A stretch of 64,000 nucleotides of DNA from a bacterium (GTDB lineage Bacteria > CLD3 > SB21), in assembly GCA_013360215.1 (NCBI GenBank), contig JABWCP010000010.1:34731-98730 (forward strand). The letters run 5' to 3'. This document shows, one piece after another, positions 55,525 to 62,035 of the stretch. The notes beneath the pieces are model-generated. The model was not told the origin of the DNA and made no database searches. It saw only the letters and a list, made by a program, of their open reading frames with translations. Each line of letters begins with the position of its first letter. Within the stretch, counting starts at the first letter, position 1. The position numbers and the translations under genes were made by a program.

Positions 55525-56205
55525 GTTTTTTATTAACCCGTTTAGGTTGTTTTCTTTTAATAATTTGTCAATATACTTTCCTCTACTACTTGTTTTTCTT
55601 TGGTATGGAGCAAATAAAGAAGTTACTTGATTAAATTCTTCGTTAAGTTTTAGAAGTTCATCTCTGTTAGTTTCGTTTAAAGTACTATTTCCATACTTTT
55701 GATTAAATTCAATAAGTTTTTTAATGACGATTTCCTTTTCTACAATTTCTTTTTCAGAAGCATTTAAAGTGCATATTCCGTAAATTCCATTACAATAATG
55801 TTTCCATTCTGTTTCAAAAACTTCATTTAGTAACCTATCTATTTCTTCCGTTTTATTTATGAATAGATTGTCATACGCAAATTTATTTTCGTTGTGATTC
55901 TTTAAATTTTGAACGAAATTTTGTTTAAATGTTTCTTTTATTTCTTCTGGTTTTTTCTTGAAATTCTTGTAGTCGTTTAACTTTTCAATATGACTTTTTG
56001 AAAAATATTTTTCGTATTTAGTATTTACTAATTTGTCGGATAAAGGCGAAGTTATTATTTCTTGTTTCTCAATAGAATAGGAGTAATTAGGAATAATCTC
56101 CTTTTCTATTAGCTCTAAAATTTCGGTTTCAGAGAATCCTGTTTTTTCAGACAATTCTTTTAATTCAATAAAATTTTCTTTTATGTATTGCGTATCTGTT
56201 TTCAT
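55516..56205 (-). CDS. Uncharacterised protein, possibly DUF6058-like
   Basis: The 229-aa product starts YIKENFIELKELSEKTGF after a short leader and continues ILELIEKEIIPNYSYSI. This opening resembles the DUF6058 family, recalled with low certainty. The rest is charged and helical with no signal peptide or membrane segment. It is the sole gene of the 56226-55395 cassette, starts 21 bp after the cassette boundary and ends inside the closing core. That compact fit is typical of integron cassettes. Function unknown. Confidence 0.7.
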   Translation of the reverse strand: MKTDTQYIKENFIELKELSEKTGFSETEILELIEKEIIPNYSYSIEKQEIITSPLSDKLVNTKYEKYFSKSHIEKLNDYKNFKKKPEEIKETFKQNFVQNLKNHNENKFAYDNLFINKTEEIDRLLNEVFETEWKHYCNGIYGICTLNASEKEIVEKEIVIKKLIEFNQKYGNSTLNETNRDELLKLNEEFNQVTSLFAPYQRKTSSRGKYIDKLLKENNLNGLIKNYG

Positions 56206-56217
56206 TTTTGTTAAAAT

Positions 56218-56352
56218 TATGGCTAACGGTCGAGTGTATGTGCCGTAAGGGATTGCGGAGTAGTTCCCTGTCCACCGACACGAAAGTTTGAGCGGGCTAC
56301 AATGCTTAAATACCCACTGAAACCCTTATGGCATATACACTTTGTTGTGCGT
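56218..56352 (-). repeat. attC-like inverted repeat H
   Basis: Core TATGGCTAAC (56218-56227), left arm GTGTATGTGCCGTAAGGG (56234-56251), right arm CCCTTATGGCATATACAC (56323-56340), closing core GTTGTGCGT (56344-56352). The arms pair over 18 bp with two G:T-type differences. The closing core is the exact complement of ACGCACAAC at 58656-58664. Confidence 0.88.
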
Positions 56353-56634
56353 TCGGCTTTTATTTATTTCATTTTCTTATTGTAAATTTAAGCAAAGTTA
56401 CTAATTTTGCATTCAATTATTTAGGTTTTTTTCATTATGTATTACAGCAGACCTTGGACGACTATCTAAGTGATAGACAGTCCCAAATAAATTTTCCATA
56501 ATCTTTTTGGCAAGACAAACAGCCTATGTTTTGGTGTGTCGTCATTTTTAATGAAGGCATTTCTTTGTCATAGTTGCTCTGTCAGGTAATACTGTCTTTC
56601 ACATCGCTACGATTTGAATTCAAGTATTCACCCT
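56353..56634. other. Remnant of cassette 1 between attC-like site H and the IS element
   Basis: No gene of note is seen. On the minus strand a TAACTTTG element (56393-56400) fits the Bacteroidota -7 consensus and points toward the DUF6058-like cassette. A 32-codon frame on the minus strand near 56450-56550 is too short to support. Confidence 0.4.
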
Positions 56635-57778
56635 TGAGTTCAACTTGTAAATGCAACTTTTAATTTATGATTGTTGCATAGGAATAGATACAATATTTTT
56701 TCAGAGAGGAAAGAGAGAGTTACTCTCCTTCGCTCTGCTGAATGGATAAATATTACTATCTTCGCCTGTGTCCGTCCAAAGATTTAGTTGTAGATATGAA
56801 ACATTTAACCGTAGAACAAAGATATACCATTTTTGCGATGTTGCAAATAGGTTATACACAAATAGAGATAGCAAAGACTATCGAAGTAGATAAAAGTACT
56901 GTAAGCCGAGAGTTAAGGCGTAATTGTGATATGCGTAGTGGTAAGTATATTATGGATTTAGCACAGCGCAAAGCAGATAAACGCAAGGCAGATAAGAGAC
57001 GTAAAGAGCTATTTACCTTACAGATGCAGCGTAGGGTTAAGAAGCTCTTAAAAAGAGGTTTTAGCCCTGAACAGATTGCAGGTAGGAGCAAGAATGAGGA
57101 TAAGCCAATGGTCTCTCACGAAACTATTTATCGCTGGATATGGGAGGAGAAGCGAAAAGGTGGCACGTTACACAAGTATCTAAGGCGGCAGGGACGTAAG
57201 TATGCTAAACGTGGCTCAAAGAACGCAGGACGTGGATTTATCCCTAACAGAGTAGATATTGATGAGCGTCCAAATGTGGTTGATAACAAAGAGAGATTTG
57301 GAGATTTAGAGATAGATACAATAATAGGTAAGAATCACAAGGGTGCAATTCTTACCATTAATGATAGACTAACAGGTAGGGTTTGGATACGAAAACTACA
57401 AGGGAAAGAAGCCATCCCAGTAGCTAAAGTAACCGCTTGGGCTCTACGAAAAGTAAAGAACTTAATTTATACTATTACGGCTGATAATGGAAAAGAATTT
57501 GCAAAACACGAGGAAATAGCACAAAAGTTAGAACTAGATTTCTACTTTTGTAAGCCATATCATTCTTGGGAGAGAGGTGCTAATGAGAATACTAACGGAC
57601 TAATTAGGCAATACATTCCAAAGGGTACGGACTTTAGTGAGATAACCAATAAGCAGATTAAAAGGATAGAAAATATCCTCAATAATCGACCTCGTAAAAG
57701 ACTTGGATACCTCACACCAAATGAAAAATTTAAACAAATTATTAACCAGAATTCAGTTGCATTTGCAAGTTGAATTCA
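56635..57778 (+). mobile_element. IS30-family insertion sequence
   Basis: Terminal inverted repeats TTCAACTTGTAAATGCAACT (56639-56658) and its complement (57755-57774) differ at one position. Extending outward by TGA[G/A] gives ends near 56635 and 57778. One transposase gene fills the element. No clear target duplication is seen at the flanks. The element length is about 1.14 kb. Confidence 0.85.
56796..57773 (+). CDS. IS30-family transposase
   Basis: From the ATG at 56796 the 325-aa product begins MKHLTVEQRYTIFAMLQIGYTQIEIAKTI (first 20 residues show the IS30 N-terminal HTH), with VDKSTVSRELRRN as the recognition helix region. The DDE catalytic core is visible as FGDLEIDTIIG (D), YTITADNGKEF (D) and ERGANENTNGLIRQYIPKGTDF (E; read in two parts). 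An in-frame ATG at 56742 adds 18 residues not seen in the family. Bacteroides IS4351, which flanks ermF in Tn4351, belongs to the same family. Confidence 0.92.
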   Translation: MKHLTVEQRYTIFAMLQIGYTQIEIAKTIEVDKSTVSRELRRNCDMRSGKYIMDLAQRKADKRKADKRRKELFTLQMQRRVKKLLKRGFSPEQIAGRSKNEDKPMVSHETIYRWIWEEKRKGGTLHKYLRRQGRKYAKRGSKNAGRGFIPNRVDIDERPNVVDNKERFGDLEIDTIIGKNHKGAILTINDRLTGRVWIRKLQGKEAIPVAKVTAWALRKVKNLIYTITADNGKEFAKHEEIAQKLELDFYFCKPYHSWERGANENTNGLIRQYIPKGTDFSEITNKQIKRIENILNNRPRKRLGYLTPNEKFKQIINQNSVAFAS

Positions 57779-57797
57779 GCACCTGTAAGAAGTCATA

Positions 57798-58598
57798 ATG
57801 AATAAAAATAAATTGCCTGTAAGATTTACAGGTCAGCACTTTACAATTGACAAAGTGCTAATTGAAGATGCAATAAAACAATCAAGAATTAATCAAAACG
57901 ATACGGTCTTAGATATTGGTGCAGGAAAAGGATTTCTAACTGTACATCTACTACAAAAGGCAAAATTAGTCATTGCGATTGAGAATGATTTTGAGTTAAT
58001 AACGCATCTAAAACACAAATTTAAACAAACTCAAAACATTCAAGTTTTTGGATGTGATTTCAGAAATTATAAAATTCCTGATTTTTCGTTTAAGGTTGTT
58101 TCTAACATACCATTTGGTATAACATCAGAAATTTTAAAAATATTGATGTTTGAAAATATGGAAAGTTTTCAGGGCGGTTCAATTTTCCTGCAATTAGAAC
58201 CTGCTAAAAAGTTATTTGTAGACAAAATCTTTAATCCTTACACTATCCTATATCATACATTTTATAGTTTGAAGATAGTTTACGAAATAAATCCTAATAG
58301 TTTTATACCTCCTCCAACTGTTAAGTCTGCTTTTCTTAAAATTGAACGAAAACCTTTACATATTGATTTTAATCAGAAAGTCAAATATTTAAATTTTCTA
58401 TCCTTTCTGTTACAAAAACCTAATTTACCTGTCAGAACGGCTTTAAAATTAATATTCAGAAAAAGTCAGGTTAATGAGATTTCCGAAAAATTTGGAATTA
58501 ATTTGAACTTAAAAATCGTGAATCTATCTCCAAGTCAATGGGAAGATTGTTTTATTGAAATGCTGAAAGTTGTCCCTGAAAAGTTCCACCCTTCATAA
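57798..58598 (+). CDS. Erm(F)-like 23S rRNA adenine-N6 methyltransferase
   Basis: The 266-aa product has the same length as Bacteroides Erm(F) and matches it along its whole length from memory: KLPVRFTGQHFTIDKVLI at the start, DTVLDIGAGKGFLTVHLL (SAM motif I), KVVSNIPFGIT (catalytic motif IV), PPPTVKSAFL, and the ending EVVPEKFHPS written here as KVVPEKFHPS. Erm enzymes dimethylate A2058, giving resistance to macrolides, lincosamides and streptogramin B. It starts 24 bp after the IS30 transposase, in the same orientation, with no leader peptide. It is opposite in direction to the other cassette genes. It is a divergent member, not the classic allele. Confidence 0.93.
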   Translation: MNKNKLPVRFTGQHFTIDKVLIEDAIKQSRINQNDTVLDIGAGKGFLTVHLLQKAKLVIAIENDFELITHLKHKFKQTQNIQVFGCDFRNYKIPDFSFKVVSNIPFGITSEILKILMFENMESFQGGSIFLQLEPAKKLFVDKIFNPYTILYHTFYSLKIVYEINPNSFIPPPTVKSAFLKIERKPLHIDFNQKVKYLNFLSFLLQKPNLPVRTALKLIFRKSQVNEISEKFGINLNLKIVNLSPSQWEDCFIEMLKVVPEKFHPS

Positions 58599-58655
58599 TC
58601 ACTTCTTTTATATTAAGGTGGTATTTCCATTATCGGGGTCTTGTCTTTTAAGCTG

Positions 58656-58664
58656 ACGCACAAC
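58656..58664 (-). other. Lone recombination core, putative attI end
   Basis: ACGCACAAC on the plus strand (CG^TTGTGCGT reading outward on the minus strand) has no inverted-repeat arms nearby. It is the exact complement of the closing core of cassette 1 at 56344-56352. It lies 91 bp beyond the 3' end of the recombinase gene, where an attI site would be in an integron whose integrase points toward its cassettes. Confidence 0.55.
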
Positions 58665-58754
58665 GTGTTTATATCGCAACCTTTAGTTTATCAATCTAAC
58701 CAAAATATGGGGATTGGTACACCTTTGGTATGCTTATCGGTTCATAATATTTTT

Positions 58755-59894
58755 TTATAGATCATCGAAAGGGCTTTTAATCTGTTGTAAATTTTTCGTG
58801 CTGACATGGGTATATATTTCTGTAGTTCGGCTGCTGCTATGTCCCAATATTTCTTGAATATACCTCAAATCGGTTCCGTTTTCCAATAAATGTGTCGCAT
58901 AACTATGTCTCAGCCAATGCAGACTCACCGGTTTTCTGATTCCTGCGCTTTCCACGCTCATTTTTAAAACCTTTCCAAGGCTTTGTTCGCTATATTGTTC
59001 TTCTTTATTTTGCCCTTCAAACAGCCATTTTTTTGGCTTGTACGAAAGATAATATTCTCTCAGAAGTTGTAATATTTTCAAACCTAATGGGACGACCCGG
59101 TCTTTTTTCCCTTTAGACTGTTTTATGATGACCAAACCTCTCTTCGAATCAATATCTGTAATTTTTAAATTTAGTAATTCGCTTCTTCGTAAACCGCAAC
59201 TGTATATCAAGCTCAACATCGCTTTATGCTTGATATTTTTAGGTGCATCTAAAATGGCTTTAACCTCTTGCTTACTTAGTACATTGGGTAATAACTTTTC
59301 ACGTCTTGGCCTATGGACGCTTTTCAAATCCAAAACGGTGTTTTCAATTTTGCTGAAAAATAATTTTACGGCGTTGACAACCTGATTTTGAAATGCCGCC
59401 GAATAATGTCCCTTTGCAATATACTCGACATTAAACTTAATAATGTGATCATTGGTGATTTTATCAGGAGGTACACTATGATGAAATCGTAAAAATGTTC
59501 GTAAAGCATCGGTGTAGGTTTTGATCGTGTTTTCACCGTATCGTCTTGATTGCAACCACTCCCCAAATTGCTCAAGCTTTCTTAGAACTTCCTCATTCAA
59601 CTGTTTCGGTAAAATCATCTTAGCGTGGGCATCTTTTCGCGCCGGTTTATTTTCCGTTTTTTGGGATTTCAATGCACTGTAATCAATCCACGCTTTACCC
59701 CTAAAAAGCAAAAAAATGCGATTAACATTTTCTTTGGTATTAGGCATTTGCCATGCCTTATCGGCAGAGTCCCATCGGATGTCCGGAAGTTGTTTTACAA
59801 GAGCTATCAGTCCCTCATCAAAACCAAATCTGATCAAAACACGATTTTCCTTGTTGCGGATAGTCGCATCTAAACGAATTACTTTATCGTGCAT
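58755..59894 (-). CDS. Tyrosine recombinase, IntI/XerC-like, at the proximal end of the cassette array
   Basis: The 379-aa product has an extra N-terminal region (about 1-90, with WDSADKAWQMPNTKENVNRIF), a SAM-like core-binding domain (95-185) and a catalytic domain with Arg236 (GLRRSE), Lys261/264 (KGKKDR), H326-x-x-R329 (HWLRHSYATHLLE), His352 (LGHS) and Tyr361 (IYTHVS). It ends STKNLQQIKSPFDDL, close to the V-x-SPLDxL end of integron integrases. The IntI-specific insertion between the Lys and HxxR motifs is absent. It is transcribed in the same direction as the cassettes. Cassette recombination is inferred from context; a XerC/D-like or generic Bacteroidota integrase role is the alternative. 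Confidence 0.85.
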   Translation of the reverse strand: MHDKVIRLDATIRNKENRVLIRFGFDEGLIALVKQLPDIRWDSADKAWQMPNTKENVNRIFLLFRGKAWIDYSALKSQKTENKPARKDAHAKMILPKQLNEEVLRKLEQFGEWLQSRRYGENTIKTYTDALRTFLRFHHSVPPDKITNDHIIKFNVEYIAKGHYSAAFQNQVVNAVKLFFSKIENTVLDLKSVHRPRREKLLPNVLSKQEVKAILDAPKNIKHKAMLSLIYSCGLRRSELLNLKITDIDSKRGLVIIKQSKGKKDRVVPLGLKILQLLREYYLSYKPKKWLFEGQNKEEQYSEQSLGKVLKMSVESAGIRKPVSLHWLRHSYATHLLENGTDLRYIQEILGHSSSRTTEIYTHVSTKNLQQIKSPFDDL

Positions 59895-60178
59895 ATTGCT
59901 ACGCCTAACATCAAAAATATAAGTTAACTAAAGAACCCTTCGAGACGTGGCATACCAGACGGGATAGATGCGTAAGTATATATGTACCCGTTTCATTTGT
60001 CAATGACTATTTGTAGAAACGCGATCGAGAAAAAAGCTTTTCAAACATCATTTTGATACAGCCGAACCGTACCGATTTTCAAAAGAGAAACGAACCCGCG
60101 CTTTATTGCAGCCGCGTGTCATGTTTGATACCCTTCAGAAGATAACATACCCTTCAGATCAGTCAACGCGCATTGGGG
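59895..60178. other. Right flank of the insert
   Basis: No gene is seen. The stretch carries two direct repeats ATACCCTTCAGA at 60128-60139 and 60147-60158 (19-bp period). No tRNA or core-site duplicate that could mark an insertion scar is recognised. Confidence 0.4.
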
Positions 60179-60631
60179 CTATCCGACGGATGAAGATTTT
60201 CCCATAATCCGCGGATACAATAACCCATTGGCCACGGCGACGATACCAAACGTAATCACACTGTCTAACATAGTATAGACGTAAAACATTTTAGTATGCG
60301 CGTAGTGATTCATATAGATCGCACTGACGCTTACAAATAACAACCACGGCAGAAAAAATATCTTAACGCTTTTGATGATCCATTTGCCGCCGACGACCGG
60401 GGCCATGCGATGAAAAATAAAAACACTTACCGTCCAGAGGATAAAATTATACACATACGATGTGATCCAGTCTCCGGTAGTAAAACTCACATTAAACACA
60501 CCCGGCGCGGACTCCATCGCACCAAAAAGTCCCGGAAAAACGAGCATCATCTCCATAGGAAACGCGGCGATATACCGGACGACATTGAGCAGCAGTACAA
60601 GTAAAAGAAATCGGACGATTGTATGATTCAT
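60179..60631 (-). CDS. Small polytopic membrane protein
   Basis: The 150-aa product has four hydrophobic segments (FLLLVLLLNVVRYIAAF; SYVYNFILWTVSVFIF; IFFLPWLLFVSVSAIYM; SVITFGIVAVANGLL) and short loops. There is no recognised family signature. It follows the histidine-kinase gene by 36 bp on the same strand and may be co-transcribed with it, but its link to the two-component system is only positional. Confidence 0.7.
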   Translation of the reverse strand: MNHTIVRFLLLVLLLNVVRYIAAFPMEMMLVFPGLFGAMESAPGVFNVSFTTGDWITSYVYNFILWTVSVFIFHRMAPVVGGKWIIKSVKIFFLPWLLFVSVSAIYMNHYAHTKMFYVYTMLDSVITFGIVAVANGLLYPRIMGKSSSVG

Positions 60632-60667
60632 ACCTATCTCCTCAAATAAAATTAATGGCAGGGACGA

Positions 60668-62035
60668 TCAAAAACGTAATGTAAAAACGGTTTTCACATG
60701 CGGCTTGGACTGGACGGTGATGGAGCCGCGATGCAGACGCATAATCTGACGCGAAAGACTGAGTCCTATGCCGCTGCCGTCGGGTTTGGTCGTAAAAAAC
60801 GGAATAAAAATTTTATTGAGCGCTTCTTCGATAATACCGTACCCATTATCGGTGACGTGAATGCACACGCGCCCGTTTTCGTCCATATCCGCGCGAAGCC
60901 AGATTTCCGGACGCGATTGGCCTTCGACGGCATGCATCGCATTGACCAGCAGATTGATGAGTACCTGCTCGATCAGGATGCTGTCGGCGGTGATTTCGAG
61001 CGATTGGGGGTCTATGGATTTACTGAAAAGAATTTTTTTCTCCGCCATACGCGGGCGCATCAGATGTTCGATCCGGGCAAAAAGTTCCTCCACCGTCACT
61101 AAGCGAAACGTAGGTTTAGGAATTTTGGTCAGATTGCGATACGCATCCACAAAATGGATCAGTCCCTGGCTGCGGTTTTGGATCGTCGTCAAAGCGCCGT
61201 GAATATCCGAAAGCGTGTCGGAGTCCGGCTTGTTTTGGTTTTCATTTTCATAAGTTTTGGTTATGAGATCATTGACGGTGGATGCGAGCGAAGAAATCGG
61301 CGTTACCGAATTCATAATCTCATGCGTCAGTACGCGAATCAGATTCTGCCACGCTTCCATTTCTTTTTCTTCCAATTCCGTCTGGATATTTTGGAGGGAA
61401 ACAAGGCGATAGAGCTGCTCGCGCAGTCGAAACTCCGTGGCTTGCACCATCAGCTGCATAAATTCGCTCCGCATTTCCACTTTGATGATGGCTTTATCCC
61501 CTGTTTTCAGGTTGATAAACGCATCGGCCAGCGACGGGCTCAATGTTTTGATACTGTGGATATTTTTCAGATCCACGGTCGGAAGCCATTGCCCTGTCCT
61601 GAGAAGCCGGCGCGCCGCCGTATTCATCAGCTCGACCGTACCGTCGGAGGTAAACGCGATCAAACCCACACCGATATGCTGGACGACCGTTTGCAGATAG
61701 CGGAAATGTTCTTCTTTTTCGGCGCGTGTCTTGCGAAAATTGGTAATAATTTCGTTAAACGCGGATTTCAGTTCATCAAACGACGAACCGAGACCGGCGC
61801 CGGCAAACGTCTGCGTAAAATCCTCATGACGAACGGCTTCCAGAAATCGCCGGAGGTCGCGATTGGTTTTTTCGACATACACGATCATACTGCCGATCTG
61901 GTACACCACGATCACGGCGAGCAGCGCCATAGTGACATACAGCTCCGTCGCCCGCATGACATAAATCCACACATTGATCGTCGCTGTCAATAACAGGATA
62001 CGCACGATCACCATGAGTCGAAATTTAGATACCAT
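60668..62035 (-). CDS. NtrY-like sensor histidine kinase
   Basis: The 455-aa product has two N-terminal membrane helices (about 8-25 and 32-53) with a very short periplasmic loop, a HAMP-like linker, a PAS domain (about 110-210, GVGLIAFTSDGTVELMNTAARRLL; split here), a phosphoacceptor His238 in VLTHEIMNSVTPISSL, and an ATPase domain with the N box (INLLVNAMHAV), DNGYGI and GSGIGLSLS. The H-box sequence and layout fit NtrY-type kinases. With little periplasmic sequence, it probably senses a cytoplasmic or membrane signal. It overlaps the response-regulator gene by 11 bp. Confidence 0.92.
   Translation of the reverse strand: MVSKFRLMVIVRILLLTATINVWIYVMRATELYVTMALLAVIVVYQIGSMIVYVEKTNRDLRRFLEAVRHEDFTQTFAGAGLGSSFDELKSAFNEIITNFRKTRAEKEEHFRYLQTVVQHIGVGLIAFTSDGTVELMNTAARRLLRTGQWLPTVDLKNIHSIKTLSPSLADAFINLKTGDKAIIKVEMRSEFMQLMVQATEFRLREQLYRLVSLQNIQTELEEKEMEAWQNLIRVLTHEIMNSVTPISSLASTVNDLITKTYENENQNKPDSDTLSDIHGALTTIQNRSQGLIHFVDAYRNLTKIPKPTFRLVTVEELFARIEHLMRPRMAEKKILFSKSIDPQSLEITADSILIEQVLINLLVNAMHAVEGQSRPEIWLRADMDENGRVCIHVTDNGYGIIEEALNKIFIPFFTTKPDGSGIGLSLSRQIMRLHRGSITVQSKPHVKTVFTLRF

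Larger units (their letters stand above)
39751..59894 (-). mobile_element. Integron-like gene-cassette array with tyrosine recombinase (insert of Bacteroidota character)
   Basis: This AT-rich stretch contains at least six large inverted-repeat sites (39751, 41411, 42187, 43448, 50709, 55388 and 56218 as left edges), a lone core at 58656-58664, and a tyrosine recombinase at the right end. Cassettes read outward on the minus strand are approximately 58663-56227, 56226-55395, 55394-50716, 50715-50171 (its attC interrupted by the 43575-50170 operon), 43455-42196, 42195-41418 and 41417-39751. Start and end cores of each cassette are complementary to each other. No conjugation, mobilisation, phage or tRNA features are seen. 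Genes lack Shine-Dalgarno sites and resemble Bacteroidota families. Integron-like function is an inference from this geometry. Confidence 0.75.

Noticed and set aside
39751..56352. Inverted repeats as simple transcription terminators or REP elements
   Set aside because: They are too long, lack T runs, have large unpaired centres, and their end cores pair with the other end of the same cassette, which terminators would not show.
39751..59894. Integrative conjugative element or prophage
   Set aside because: No relaxase, conjugation, packaging, capsid or replication genes are seen; only a recombinase, one IS and cassette cargo.
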